Part shown: positions 8,413-18,247 of the stretch, one piece after another
Numbering within the stretch: the stretch's first letter is position 1
Layout: every line of letters begins with the position of its first letter
Assembly (NCBI GenBank): GCA_958449275.1
Contig: CAUDHE010000001.1
Coordinates: 11,313 to 75,312, forward strand
Direction: 5' to 3'
Origin: an uncultured Alistipes sp.
GTDB taxonomy: Bacteria; Bacteroidota; Bacteroidia; Bacteroidales; Rikenellaceae
Length of the DNA: 64,000 bases
Translations under genes and position numbers: made by a program
Notes under the pieces: generated by a model
Seen by the model: the letters and a program-made list of their open reading frames with translations, nothing else
Database searches by the model: none
What the model was told of the DNA's origin: nothing

Positions 8413-9036
8413 ATGGAGTTCAAATCATTGAAGAACTTTGAAAGCAGCTTCCGGCATATCAGACTTTTCAGCATGTTATTTTTGGGACTGTGCGCTCTGG
8501 TAGCGGTCATCGCCGTATTGGGGTCGTTCAGGTACGCTGAGAAACAACGCGAAAAAATTTATGTACTGGAGCAGGGCAAATCGCTCATGCTCGCTCTGTC
8601 GCAGGACCTTCAGCAGAATCGTCCGGTAGAAGCCCGGGAGCATGTGAGGCGTTTTCATGAGTTGTTTTTCTCGCTTTCTCCGGATAAGGATGCGATAGAA
8701 GGCAACATCAACCGGGCTTTGCTGTTGGCCGACAAAAGCGCCTTAAGTTGTTACCGAGATTTGCAGGAGGCAGGATATTACAACCGCCTGATTGCCGGAA
8801 ATGTCATTCAACGCATTGCCATTGACAGCATGCAGTGCGATTTCGGAAGCTATCCGTATCGCATCAAGACCTTCGCCCGGCAGCAGATAGTTCGTGAAAG
8901 TGTCGTAACCGAACGCAGCCTGATTACCAGTTGCTGCCTGGTGGACGTGTCCCGTTCGGACAATAATCCGCAAGGATTCCTTATCGAACGCTTCACAATC
9001 GTGGAAAATAAAAACTTGGGAACGCATGACCGTTAA
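8413..9036 (+). CDS. traK: TraK, VirB8-like protein
   Basis: The 207-residue protein has one N-terminal membrane anchor (MLFLGLCALVAVIAVLGSF) and a periplasmic domain, as expected for TraK. It overlaps traL by 11 nt, which suggests coupled translation. Confidence 0.85.
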   Translation: MEFKSLKNFESSFRHIRLFSMLFLGLCALVAVIAVLGSFRYAEKQREKIYVLEQGKSLMLALSQDLQQNRPVEAREHVRRFHELFFSLSPDKDAIEGNINRALLLADKSALSCYRDLQEAGYYNRLIAGNVIQRIAIDSMQCDFGSYPYRIKTFARQQIVRESVVTERSLITSCCLVDVSRSDNNPQGFLIERFTIVENKNLGTHDR

Positions 9037-9259
9037 ACGCACCTGTCTGAAATTGCAGGAATCTTTCCGAACGATACGAACGAAATTACGCAGCTCTCTT
9101 GAAAGGCTTTCCGAACGGCAAAAACGAATCCTTATTCTGACAATGCTTTGTCTGTTGGCCATGCTGGATGTCTGGCTGCTCGTGCGGGGATTTTCAGGCA
9201 CTGTTCCCGAACGAATCGAATACGTTGAACCTTTGAACATACGGGATGAAAGAGAATAA
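9026..9259 (+). CDS. traL: TraL, small single-pass membrane protein
   Basis: A 77-residue basic protein with one hydrophobic segment (ILTMLCLLAMLDVWLLVRG). Size and position between traK and traM match TraL. It overlaps both neighbours (11 and 14 nt). Confidence 0.7.
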   Translation: MTVKRTCLKLQESFRTIRTKLRSSLERLSERQKRILILTMLCLLAMLDVWLLVRGFSGTVPERIEYVEPLNIRDERE

Positions 9260-10478
9260 GCAACAAAAAACTGGAAAGGAAGGCAACGGCGCCTCCGGCA
9301 GAAAACAACGACAGAAAATGTTGATTGCCGTATTGATCCTGCTCGTTCCTTTTTCGGCGGGTATGTATTTCATTTTTCGAAGTGCCTGTAGTACGATGCC
9401 GCAGGATGCCGCAGGACTCGATGTTTCTATTCCTGACGGACGCGGCGTGAGAATCGAGGCGAGCAAGACCAAAGCGCTGGCACATGTGGAAAGTGAAGAG
9501 GAAGAACGCCGCAGAATACAGCGTTTCGACAGCGACTCTTTCTCGTTGCTGGATACAACGGAAGAAGAACCGACACATCGGGCGGATGCTTTAGTTGGGG
9601 TGCGGGAAGCCCATGCCGAAGCTACGCGGACGATAAGCGGCTTTTATGGGTTAGAACACAAGGCTTCGGAGAGCGATGCTCAGCTCGAGGCGTTGCAGCG
9701 TCAGGTCGAGGAGCTGACCCGCCGCCTCGAAGAACAGCGAACCCTGCCCCCGGAGCCGCCCTCCGCAGAAGCGCTGATGGAGCGCAGCTATGCATTGGCG
9801 GCCCGCTACTTCCCTAACGGTACTGCCGACGGCAGAGAACCGGTTGCGACATCAGTACCTGCGACCGTGCGGCCGGCGGAACAGATAACCGTCGTGCGGC
9901 CCGTAACGTCGGTAGTTTCCACGCTCGCCGTGCCCGACACGTTGCCGAACGTACCCCGTAACCGGGCATTCCATACCGCAGTGGGACCGGATACGACGAC
10001 CCCGACCGGTATGATTCGCGCTTGCATCGCCGGGGAACAGCGCATCGCGGCCGGGGAGCGCGTGCGTCTGCGGCTCATAGATGCCGTGCGGGTAGGTGCC
10101 GCGACCCTTCCGGCGGGAAGTTTCATATACGGTACGGCCTCGATAAACGGCCAGCGGCTCGCACTGACGGTATCTTCGGTAGAGTGCGGCGGCAGCATCC
10201 TGCCCGTAGCGCTGACGGCCTATGATACGGATGGTATAGAGGGAATATTCGTACCGGATGCCGCAGAACGTAAGGCCCTCAAAGATGCGGCGGCGAGCAT
10301 GTCGGCCGGCATAGGCTCAGGAATCTCGATAACCAGCAATGCCGGGCAGCAGGTGGCGATGGATCTTACGCGCAGCGCCTTGAGCGGAGCCAGTCAGTAC
10401 CTCTCCTCCAAACTGCGCGAAGTGCGTATAACGCTCAAGGCCGGGCACCGGCTGTTACTCATCAGTTCTAAATCGTAA
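9246..10478 (+). CDS. traM: TraM, VirB10-like envelope-spanning protein
   Basis: The 410-residue protein has an N-terminal membrane anchor (MLIAVLILLVPFSAGMYFIF), a coiled-coil stretch near 140-165 (DAQLEALQRQVEELTRRLEE) and a C-terminal domain beginning TPTGMIRACIAGEQRIAAGE, typical of conjugative transposon TraM. It probably links inner and outer membrane parts of the apparatus. Confidence 0.85.
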   Translation: MKENKQQKTGKEGNGASGRKQRQKMLIAVLILLVPFSAGMYFIFRSACSTMPQDAAGLDVSIPDGRGVRIEASKTKALAHVESEEEERRRIQRFDSDSFSLLDTTEEEPTHRADALVGVREAHAEATRTISGFYGLEHKASESDAQLEALQRQVEELTRRLEEQRTLPPEPPSAEALMERSYALAARYFPNGTADGREPVATSVPATVRPAEQITVVRPVTSVVSTLAVPDTLPNVPRNRAFHTAVGPDTTTPTGMIRACIAGEQRIAAGERVRLRLIDAVRVGAATLPAGSFIYGTASINGQRLALTVSSVECGGSILPVALTAYDTDGIEGIFVPDAAERKALKDAAASMSAGIGSGISITSNAGQQVAMDLTRSALSGASQYLSSKLREVRITLKAGHRLLLISSKS

Positions 10479-10482
10479 TCGT

Positions 10483-11367
10483 ATGCCGAACAAGAAAATC
10501 ATATTATTGCTTTGGGGGCTGCTGTGCGGAGGGGCGGTACAGGCGCAGCCCAAGTTCCTGCCTGGTACGGTCATCGCACCCCGCAAGATCGAGGTGTCCT
10601 ATTCCAAGACCACGCATATTCTGTTCCCGGCGGAGGTGAAGTACGTCGATCTGGGGTCGTCGAACATCATCGCGGGCAAAGCCGCCGGAGCTGAGAATGT
10701 CGTGCGCGTGAAAGCCGCCGTCCCGGACTTCGCTGACGAGACGAATTTCTCGGTCATCACGGCCGACGGGTCGTTTTACAGCTTCGATGTCGAATATAAA
10801 GACAATCCTGCCACATTGTCGCTGGAGGTCGGCGGTGAGGCTGTGCCCGAAAGCAGGACCGACGACCGGGTGCCAGCCTCCCGGATACGGCTGCGCGAGC
10901 TGTCCGGAAACAGCGCCCGCACCGTTATGGAGGATATGAGGACGATCTATCGTCGCAACGAGCGCGACCTGCGGCATATCGGCTGCAAGCGGTATGGCGT
11001 GCAGACTCTCGTGAAGGGCATCTATATCGAAGACGACCTGCTGTATCTGCACCTGGAGATGACCAACCGCTCGAACATATCCTACGATGTGGAGTACGTG
11101 CGTCTGGCGGTCCGGGACAAGAAGGTTGCCCGGCGGACGGCCATGCAGGAAACGGAGATAGTGCCCGTGAGCCGCTATAACGATTTGAGAACGGTAGCCA
11201 GCGGCGTAAGCATAAGGGACGTGCTGGTGATTCCCAAGTTTACCATAGCGCCGGGGAAGGTGCTGGAGGTGGAGATCGCGGAGAAAAACGGCGGCCGCAA
11301 CCAGCGTTTCCGCATCGAAAACCGCGATATCCTCTCGGCCCGAAGAATCGACAAAAAAAGTGAATGA
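10483..11367 (+). CDS. traN: TraN (DUF4138), VirB9-like protein
   Basis: A 294-residue protein with a signal peptide ending near AVQAQPK and beta-rich DUF4138 sequence (HILFPAEVKYVDLGSSNIIA). It should form part of the outer-membrane core complex with TraM and TraO. The stop overlaps the start of traO by 4 nt. Confidence 0.85.
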   Translation: MPNKKIILLLWGLLCGGAVQAQPKFLPGTVIAPRKIEVSYSKTTHILFPAEVKYVDLGSSNIIAGKAAGAENVVRVKAAVPDFADETNFSVITADGSFYSFDVEYKDNPATLSLEVGGEAVPESRTDDRVPASRIRLRELSGNSARTVMEDMRTIYRRNERDLRHIGCKRYGVQTLVKGIYIEDDLLYLHLEMTNRSNISYDVEYVRLAVRDKKVARRTAMQETEIVPVSRYNDLRTVASGVSIRDVLVIPKFTIAPGKVLEVEIAEKNGGRNQRFRIENRDILSARRIDKKSE

Positions 11368-11957
11368 TGATGAAACGATCGCTGTTCATACTCTTGCTGC
11401 TGTGCAGTTGTCTGCTGCCTGCGACGCGGGCGGCGGCACAGCGCGGCCTGCCCGGGCAGGTAGGCATACAGGTCGGTGCGGGTGTCGCCGACGGATTTCT
11501 GGTGCGGCGCTCCGGAGGCGAATACACCTTCGGTGCGGAGGTGGCCGTGACGCGCAACAATGCCAACCGCACGTTTTGGAAGTTCGCAGCCGGCTATCTG
11601 CGCCGCGACTACCGTTATCTGCGGCAGCTCGTGCCGCAGGAACAATATACGGCGCAGGCCGGCTATTTCCTGCCGCTGCTGCATGATCGCCGCTACAACC
11701 TCTCTTTGGCGGTGGGCGCCGAGGCGCTCATCGGATACGAAACCGTGAATCGGGGACGCCGAACGCTCGAAGACGGGGCGACGCTCCGCAACCGCAATGC
11801 ATTCCTCTATGGTGGAGCTATTGCGGCCGAAGTGTCCGTCTATTTCTCCGACCGCACGATCTTCCTGCTGTCGGTGCAGCAGCGGGCGCTCGCGGGATCG
11901 ACGCTCGCCACGTTCCACACGTTCCTGTCGCTCGGTGTCCGGTTTATCATCAACTAA
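11364..11957 (+). CDS. traO: TraO, outer-membrane transfer protein
   Basis: A 197-residue protein with a signal peptide (LFILLLLCSCLLPATRAAAQ) and alternating hydrophobic strands like a small beta-barrel. It ends FLSLGVRFIIN, an aromatic/hydrophobic barrel-type C-terminus. Position matches TraO. traQ starts 20 nt downstream, so the primase gene traP that often intervenes is absent. Confidence 0.8.
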   Translation: MMMKRSLFILLLLCSCLLPATRAAAQRGLPGQVGIQVGAGVADGFLVRRSGGEYTFGAEVAVTRNNANRTFWKFAAGYLRRDYRYLRQLVPQEQYTAQAGYFLPLLHDRRYNLSLAVGAEALIGYETVNRGRRTLEDGATLRNRNAFLYGGAIAAEVSVYFSDRTIFLLSVQQRALAGSTLATFHTFLSLGVRFIIN

Positions 11958-11976
11958 CCGAATTACAAATAATATT

Positions 11977-12444
11977 ATGAAAGGAATAAATGCCATAATG
12001 ATAGGCTGTATAGCCTGCCTCGCGTTTTTCTGCCTGTCCAAGTGCAGCAATGAGCTGGAGGTGCAACGCGAATATGCATACGAAGTATCCACCTGGCCGC
12101 TGCCCGCAGAAGTCGCACCGGGCGAAGAGGTGGAGATACGCTTCACCCTGGAGCGCGAGGGCGACTACGCAGGCGCGGAGTACGGATTCAGTTGGGTACA
12201 GACCGACGGAAAAGGCACGCTGCGCGATTCGCGCGGGATGTACTACACGGACCGCGAAGAATACGAACTGCGCGTGGTTCCCGACCTGGACGTTTCCGAC
12301 CCGCTGGCGTGGCGCTTTACGCTCTGGTACCGGCCGACGGGCAGCGACGACCCCTCCCTGCACTTTATCGTAACCGACAACTTCGGGCAGCACCAGGAGG
12401 TGGAGTGTTCTTTTCGGCTCGTGGAGTCGGACGATACCGTATAA
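11977..12444 (+). CDS. traQ: TraQ (DUF3872)
   Basis: A 155-residue protein with a lipoprotein-like N-terminus (CLAFFCLSKCSNE) and an immunoglobulin-like body, matching DUF3872. The start at 11977 is chosen because it begins the signal peptide; a longer frame from 11797 lies inside traO. It is the last recognisable tra gene. Confidence 0.8.
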   Translation: MKGINAIMIGCIACLAFFCLSKCSNELEVQREYAYEVSTWPLPAEVAPGEEVEIRFTLEREGDYAGAEYGFSWVQTDGKGTLRDSRGMYYTDREEYELRVVPDLDVSDPLAWRFTLWYRPTGSDDPSLHFIVTDNFGQHQEVECSFRLVESDDTV

Positions 12445-12478
12445 AACGAAATCTATAACCCTCAAAAATTAACTTCCG

Positions 12479-14011
12479 ATGAAACTCAAATCAATGATTA
12501 TTCTTTGCGGCCTTGCCGCTGCGGGATGTGCCGCCTGCTCGCGCGAGATACAGCCCGCCGGGGAGCGGAACATTTCCGAAGGGCAGGTACGGGTCGTTAT
12601 GCCCGTACAAGCCGGGCAGATGGCGTGCGTAACACGCGCGGCGGATGAAGACACGGTAAACGACCTGAACGTCTATCTTTTCGATGCCTACTCCCGGGAG
12701 CTGGTTCTGCACAGCTATCTTACGTCTATGGAGCTGGAATTTAATTGCGTTCCGGGAAACTACGAACTCTATGTCATCGCCAATGCCTATGCCGACCTGG
12801 GAGAATTGCAGTATGCGCAAGTTACTGACAGGACGGTAAACTTTATGGTCGGGCTTCGGAGCTTGCCGATGTCGGCGATGCGGGAACTTCAAATCGAGCA
12901 GCAGCCGGGCAATCGGGTGACGCTGCCGCCGCTGGAACTCGAAAGGGATATGGCGAAAGTGACGTACAGCATTTCCGCAGCTCCTGCCATGAAAGGTATG
13001 GAGATCGTGTCGCTGCAAGTCTGCAACATACCCTGGCGGGGAGCTGTCTTCGGCGATACGGCTCCTTCGGCGCAGGAAGACGAATATGTTGCCAGCAACC
13101 GGAGTATCGTAATGGACGGACAAGGACGCTATACGGATGAACTGTACATGCCGCAGAACTGTCAGGGTATTGTTGCCTCCGTTACCGACCAGCGCCTGAA
13201 GGATGCCGACCATGCACCGCAGTATGCGGCGTATTTGATGATTCGGGCCGTGCGGGAAAACAAGGTACTCGAATACCGGGTATATCTCGGGGAGAACAAC
13301 ACGACGGATTTCAACGTCCGCCGCAATACCCGCTATTCGCTCGACATCACCATCGAGGGCGAGAGCGAAGTGGACACCCGCGTGCAGTGCTACACGCTCG
13401 ACGTGTACGACGATTTGGAGAACTCCGATGCAGCACTCTCCGGCTATTGCATCCCCTCGAAGGCGTGGAATCTGCATTTCGACATTGCCGGGAATACGGC
13501 CGGGCGCAAGATAAGCGGCACGGTGACGCTCCGGGAAGGCGTGACATCCTGTTTCAAGTTCAACACCAATCCTTACGGACAGACCGGGACGATCGCCCTG
13601 TGGAATCAGAACGGCCCAAACTCCCTGCCGGTAATCTACAATCCGCCCGTCGTGACCGAAGCGAACGGATGGATAGAGTACGACGTGCTGCTGGTCGATG
13701 ACGGAGGATTCCGCAAGACCTACACCTTCCGGCACATGCTGGCCAACGAGATTCGGGCCGTGCCTTACGGCGACGAAGCGCTCACGGTGACCGGCGCTCC
13801 GTACTACCTGCGCCAGGAAGACGGAACCTTACGCATCGCCTGTTACGAAAACGGATGCACCCTGCGGGCCCCGCAGTACAGTGCAGGGATGCGGTTCGCC
13901 GGCTGGTATGCCGATGCCGCTTACCGAACGAGGCTCTCGACCGAAGTGCAGTACCTTTGCAAACCTTCGGCGACACTGACCGTCGTATATGCTAAATACG
14001 AAAAATTGTAG
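12479..14011 (+). CDS. DUF4906-type fimbrial lipoprotein at the end of the tra operon
   Basis: This 510-residue protein has a lipobox (GLAAAGCAACS) and the segment VYLGENNTTDFNVRRNTRYS, almost the same as in the fimbrial gene at 53976 (IYIGQNDTSDFNVRRNTAYT). Both fit DUF4906, linked to FimA/Mfa-type pili. The C-terminus carries FAGWYADAAYRTRLS, like the Listeria-Bacteroides surface repeat. Spacing of 34 nt from traQ and the same strand suggest co-expression with transfer genes, perhaps as a surface adhesin in mating. Confidence 0.7.
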   Translation: MKLKSMIILCGLAAAGCAACSREIQPAGERNISEGQVRVVMPVQAGQMACVTRAADEDTVNDLNVYLFDAYSRELVLHSYLTSMELEFNCVPGNYELYVIANAYADLGELQYAQVTDRTVNFMVGLRSLPMSAMRELQIEQQPGNRVTLPPLELERDMAKVTYSISAAPAMKGMEIVSLQVCNIPWRGAVFGDTAPSAQEDEYVASNRSIVMDGQGRYTDELYMPQNCQGIVASVTDQRLKDADHAPQYAAYLMIRAVRENKVLEYRVYLGENNTTDFNVRRNTRYSLDITIEGESEVDTRVQCYTLDVYDDLENSDAALSGYCIPSKAWNLHFDIAGNTAGRKISGTVTLREGVTSCFKFNTNPYGQTGTIALWNQNGPNSLPVIYNPPVVTEANGWIEYDVLLVDDGGFRKTYTFRHMLANEIRAVPYGDEALTVTGAPYYLRQEDGTLRIACYENGCTLRAPQYSAGMRFAGWYADAAYRTRLSTEVQYLCKPSATLTVVYAKYEKL

Positions 14012-14040
14012 CCGGGAGAGAGACCCCCGTAGAAACGAAC

Positions 14041-14069
14041 GAAGGCTGGGAAGCAAATTCCCGGCCTTC
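14041..14069 (+). terminator. Hairpin terminator after the tra operon
   Basis: GAAGGCTGGGAA and TTCCCGGCCTTC form a 12-base stem (one G-T pair) with a 5-nt loop, followed by a T-rich stretch. It lies 30 nt past the DUF4906 stop. Confidence 0.7.
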
Positions 14070-14300
14070 ATTCTTCTGCTGCCGATGTTTCAGGGGTCGG
14101 CTGTGCCGAGTGCCGCAAAATTGCATTAAAGACAGAATTTACGGCAATTTTTACCGGTGCAGGCAGGAAGGTGTCGGAGTTTTTCGTATCTTTATAATTG
14201 GAAGATATTTTGGAAGATTTCGCAGCGACGATGCAACGAAACGGCAACGCTTTGCGTCTAACAATAAAAGACGGAACCATTAACCTTAACACATAAACGC

Positions 14301-14750
14301 ATGAAAAAAAGAATATTCTTTACGATTGTCGGATGTATATGTTTACTGAACTTTTCTTGTAGTTCAAGCGAACGAGTACATGATACCTACTATACATATA
14401 TCAATAACACCTCTTCCGCCATTACGATTGAATGCTATTACGGCGACGCATGGGTTGATGAAGTTGTCAATCCCGACGAGTTGTATAAGACCATCACTAT
14501 ACCATCTGGTGAAAGCAATACGGTACATCTTACGAGTGATACTTTTTGTATGCCTTTCCTCTGGCTGAATAGCCCTGATGTTTATTTGTTGGTTCACAAC
14601 GGTCAGATAAAAGTTTTCGATGACGGAAGTGCGGATGATAGTTTATTAATGCTGGAAACTTATACACTTACTTCCGAGAGTGAAACCGTCCGCCATTACG
14701 AATATGTCTTTACCGACGATTATTTCAAGGACGGAGAGCCGATAGAATAA
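14301..14750 (+). CDS. Small lipoprotein (cassette 1)
   Basis: A 149-residue protein with a lipoprotein signal (CLLNFSCSSSE). Its YYTYINNTSSAITIEC segment resembles YYTYFRMQNASQENVIFF in the lipoprotein at 20954. It precedes the metalloprotease gene, and its relative at 20954 neighbours the protease homologue at 21658, so the two genes travel as a pair. Function is unknown. Confidence 0.65.
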   Translation: MKKRIFFTIVGCICLLNFSCSSSERVHDTYYTYINNTSSAITIECYYGDAWVDEVVNPDELYKTITIPSGESNTVHLTSDTFCMPFLWLNSPDVYLLVHNGQIKVFDDGSADDSLLMLETYTLTSESETVRHYEYVFTDDYFKDGEPIE

Positions 14751-14774
14751 CATTCTTAGACTTTTATACGACAG

Positions 14775-14808
14775 GCGGAGCGATATTTTGTCGCTCCGCT
14801 TTGTTTTT
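14775..14808 (+). terminator. Rho-independent terminator
   Basis: GCGGAGCGA (14775-14783) and TCGCTCCGC (14791-14799) are followed by TTTGTTTTT. It ends the small lipoprotein transcript, so the metalloprotease downstream likely has its own promoter. Confidence 0.8.
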
Positions 14809-14987
14809 ATGATAATTTTCTGTATATTTAACTATCATCGTGTGGGTATGGAAGAGTTCCGGTTTGTGCCTGCCACTCAACACCGGTCGGACTGGGATGA
14901 TGTAAAATGAAAACTTGCTCCCGGCAATCATCGTCTTCCTTCCTCCTGTAAACTAACCTTGTTTAATTACCCAAAATTCATATCACG

Positions 14988-17633
14988 ATGAAAAGATACA
15001 GACTCTTTCTGCCGATATTTCTTTTTCTGTGCTTTGCCTGTACCCAATTCGATGAAGAGGCGATGCTGGACGAGGCACCGACGACGCGGGCTGCCGTAAA
15101 TGCTGCCGCACTGCGCGAAAGCGCCGGAATCGCCAATACGGACAATCCCTATTCCGTCGATAATATGAAGGCTGCCATGATACAGTATTGCAAGGTCATG
15201 AACATCCAGCCCCGGCCAGTCTATGCCACACACGAATACGTCCGTTTCGAGGTTCGGGACAGCCTGGATTACTACATTCTCGAAGACAGTCTGGGGCTGG
15301 AGATGTTTACCTATCCGCTGGACCGTATGCTGAACAATGCGGAGCGGAGTTTTTATGCCACCGATATCGTAAACGGGAAAAAGTGGTATTATACGGTCGT
15401 TCCGAAGAATTTCCGTTATCCGACAGAGATGCCCAAACAGATCCTTCAGGAGATTTATATGCAGGGAGAAACCGTGCTCTCGGGAGCGAATGCAGCATCC
15501 GGTCCTTCGACCCGGATAATCGGCGGCGGCAGTACGGGTTCCTCCCAAATAGACGACACCCTTTACGATGCCGTGCTGAATCTGTCTATGAAGAATGCCG
15601 GAATAGATACCGATGACGGACCTTCGACCGCGTCCGGGTGGGCTCCTTCGGCATGCATTCTTTACGAGGACGACCTGACCCATGAGAAACTGCCGCTCAA
15701 GAATGTGACGGTACGTGTCAATACGTTTGTCAATATCGGAACCGGCCAGACGGATGAGCGAGGCTATGTCGCAATACCCGAAGGCTGGGGAGGTAAATTT
15801 AGGAATCGGGTAGATTACGAGGTCAAGTTCAAAAACAACAGGTTCAAAATATTGGAACACCATACGGGAGCGGCTATCGCATACGGTCCGGAAAATTCCA
15901 AAAGTCAATGGCTATATACAATCACCAGCGATGATAAACGGGTATCGGCTTTCGCTGCGGTATATTGGGCCGCATACCATATATTTTATGTTCAGAACAC
16001 TATTACGAGGCCGGTTGCAAACGGGAAATATCGAATAGCCGTGTTTTGGGACCAACATCGTGGAAAATATGGTATGCATTATACTTGGTATAGTTTTTTC
16101 GGAAGCCTTGCCAATCCTGTACGGATAAGCGGATTGGAAACTGCCGATTCATACCGTAATAGATATGCCATCATAGGAACAACCTTCCATGAGTTGGGAC
16201 ACGCCTCTCATTGGACACGAGGTTTTTTTACCATAGATATGGTAGATAAAGCAGTTACGGAAAGTTATGCTCGTGCAGTCCAATTTTATTTTCTGCGGGA
16301 AGTTTATCCGAACAGCGACCCCGTAAGGTATCGTCCAGACTATTCTGAAGAATATACCGGCATTGGGGAAGCTCTTCTTAACAACGGTTTTACGATGCAA
16401 GACCTTGAACACCTTTTCGTCGATTGTCACAATAAAGACTTTGCAGATCTACGCACGAACGCTCTTTCAATGCGGAAAACGTATGATTGGGTCATCAATT
16501 ACCTGTTTGACCATCCTTATAATGTATGGGATTTCAATCTTGCCACAGAATCTCTACGCACAACGGATGATGAATATACAGCTTATATCGGTATTCCGGT
16601 AGAGTTTGCATTACAACGTCTTATGAGGACAAATATTCGTGCACATGTTGTAAAGTGGACTATTACTCCATCTGAGTTTAGAACCCAATCAACAACTCAA
16701 ACCAGTGCTGTTTTCGTGTTCAACAGGACAGCGACTTATACGGTCAGTGCCGAGATTCAATTACCGGATATGACAAATACCTACACTGTATCACGAAACA
16801 TTACGGTCAGGCCGCTACCGGCAATATCCGGACCGAACACTCCACGTTTGGGAGTCATGTCCCAATACACGATGGATGATTTTCGGTTTTTCAAAAAGTG
16901 GAAGTTGGAATACCAGGACGATAGCGGTAATTGGGTAGATGGGTCGGATAAAGTGAATCTGCAAGGCGGCACAGACCTCAATGCGCCCAAATCGTTAAAA
17001 CTGTTGTTCCACACTTTCGGAACATTCAGGCTGACTGCGATACTCGATTTCGATGGTATCGAAAAAACCGTTTACAAGAATATAACCGTCCCGGCCGAAG
17101 GCAACCCTACCAGTGAATACCAAGCACCGGGTATTTACTTGGTCCAAGCCTATGGAGGTAAGCTAAACGGCGATATCGTCCATCAAATGCATAACAGGAC
17201 GTTCATCCGAGTGCTGCAGAACTATGTCGCATTGGCTGATTCTTATAATTTCCGGACATTCAGTCACGCCGTTACGCAAAGCCATCCGTATGCCGACATA
17301 ATGAAACCTATTTACAGAATGACTTACGGAGAATACGACGCTTATAGTCCGCTTCCCGGCAGTCTGCTCGTCGATAACGCCATCGTACCGGGACGTCCGA
17401 ACTATATAAGCGGACTTCCCAGCGTATTGGCGTTTTACGTATTGTCGGAGCAACAGCCGGGAACAGTACCGCTCTATTCGGTAGCTATGACCGTGAAAAC
17501 CTCGCTGGGAGCGACGAAATCGAACTGCCGCTATTTGAGTCTTCAGCAACTGAACGGAACGCAGACGGTCGGGAATGAAGTCCGGACCTATAAGACGATG
17601 GAGTTATTGGGCTACGTCTATCCGGTACAATAA
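14988..17633 (+). CDS. Large secreted lipoprotein with a zinc metalloprotease motif
   Basis: The 881-residue protein has a lipobox (FLFLCFACTQ) and HELGHASHW at residues 401-409, a classic HExxH zinc site; TES at 424-426 places a Glu 20 residues later as a likely third ligand (gluzincin style). The C-terminal half looks beta-rich (residues 560-800). It is probably an outer-membrane peptidase. A homologue at 21658 has lost the histidines. The exact family was not recognised. Confidence 0.7.
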   Translation: MKRYRLFLPIFLFLCFACTQFDEEAMLDEAPTTRAAVNAAALRESAGIANTDNPYSVDNMKAAMIQYCKVMNIQPRPVYATHEYVRFEVRDSLDYYILEDSLGLEMFTYPLDRMLNNAERSFYATDIVNGKKWYYTVVPKNFRYPTEMPKQILQEIYMQGETVLSGANAASGPSTRIIGGGSTGSSQIDDTLYDAVLNLSMKNAGIDTDDGPSTASGWAPSACILYEDDLTHEKLPLKNVTVRVNTFVNIGTGQTDERGYVAIPEGWGGKFRNRVDYEVKFKNNRFKILEHHTGAAIAYGPENSKSQWLYTITSDDKRVSAFAAVYWAAYHIFYVQNTITRPVANGKYRIAVFWDQHRGKYGMHYTWYSFFGSLANPVRISGLETADSYRNRYAIIGTTFHELGHASHWTRGFFTIDMVDKAVTESYARAVQFYFLREVYPNSDPVRYRPDYSEEYTGIGEALLNNGFTMQDLEHLFVDCHNKDFADLRTNALSMRKTYDWVINYLFDHPYNVWDFNLATESLRTTDDEYTAYIGIPVEFALQRLMRTNIRAHVVKWTITPSEFRTQSTTQTSAVFVFNRTATYTVSAEIQLPDMTNTYTVSRNITVRPLPAISGPNTPRLGVMSQYTMDDFRFFKKWKLEYQDDSGNWVDGSDKVNLQGGTDLNAPKSLKLLFHTFGTFRLTAILDFDGIEKTVYKNITVPAEGNPTSEYQAPGIYLVQAYGGKLNGDIVHQMHNRTFIRVLQNYVALADSYNFRTFSHAVTQSHPYADIMKPIYRMTYGEYDAYSPLPGSLLVDNAIVPGRPNYISGLPSVLAFYVLSEQQPGTVPLYSVAMTVKTSLGATKSNCRYLSLQQLNGTQTVGNEVRTYKTMELLGYVYPVQ

Positions 17634-17668
17634 TCCCGCAAAACGTACCAAGAGACTCTGGGAACGAA

Positions 17669-17703
17669 TAAAGGCCGGGATTTGCTTCCCGGCCTTTATT
17701 TTA
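17669..17703 (+). terminator. Rho-independent terminator
   Basis: AAAGGCCGGGA and TCCCGGCCTTT form a stem with a short loop, followed by ATTTTATT. It closes the metalloprotease gene. The sequence resembles the terminator at 14041. Confidence 0.8.
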
Positions 17704-17953
17704 TTCTGTTGCAAAGCAAGGCAGTACGGATTACGAATGTTCAGGTTGGGGGCACTGACATCAGTGGGGGCTAACCCGTACTGCCATCAATCATCTACAC
17801 CCCGAAGTTATACACAAACTTATTAAAAAGCAATAAAATATAAAATAGCGGAAATTCTCGTTTTTCCAATAAAAATGACAAATAAGTTAAGCCGGCAGAG
17901 AATGCATGATGTGCATGCCGGTTCTATGGCGGATCTATCGTGCAGTATAGCAC

Positions 17954-18036
17954 AAATCACCATTTATTGTGATTTATGATTATTATTCCAAAGAATTGCA
18001 TTATATTTGCACTAAAATCACAATATAAAGGGATTT
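17954..18036 (+). promoter_or_regulatory. hip promoter flanked by two palindromic operators
   Basis: AAATCAC-N8-GTGATTT at 17954-17975 is a perfect operator-like palindrome. A second copy with one mismatch, AAATCAC-N8-GGGATTT, lies at 18015-18036, ending 4 nt before hipB. Between them is TATATTTG (18002-18009), a Bacteroidetes -7 box. The layout suggests autorepression by HipB dimers on both sides of the promoter. The rest of 17704-18001 is AT-rich with no gene seen. Confidence 0.7.
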
Positions 18037-18040
18037 TGTA

Positions 18041-18247
18041 ATGACTATCGGCAATGCAATCAAGGAGCGTCGCAAGATGCTGAAGATTACCCAGCGCACG
18101 CTGGCGGAGTTGGCTGGCGTAGGAATCAATACCCTCACAAAGATCGAACGCAACGAAGGGAATCCTTCGCTCGACGTGCTGGAACGGATTCTCGACACGC
18201 TGGGGCTGGAACTGCGGATAGGCATCAAAAACAGCGATAAATTATGA
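18041..18247 (+). CDS. hipB: HipB-like antitoxin and repressor
   Basis: A 68-residue Xre-type helix-turn-helix protein (QRTLAELAGVGINTLTKIER). It overlaps the next gene by 4 nt (ATGA). It should bind the two palindromes upstream and hold the complex at the promoter. Confidence 0.85.
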   Translation: MTIGNAIKERRKMLKITQRTLAELAGVGINTLTKIERNEGNPSLDVLERILDTLGLELRIGIKNSDKL

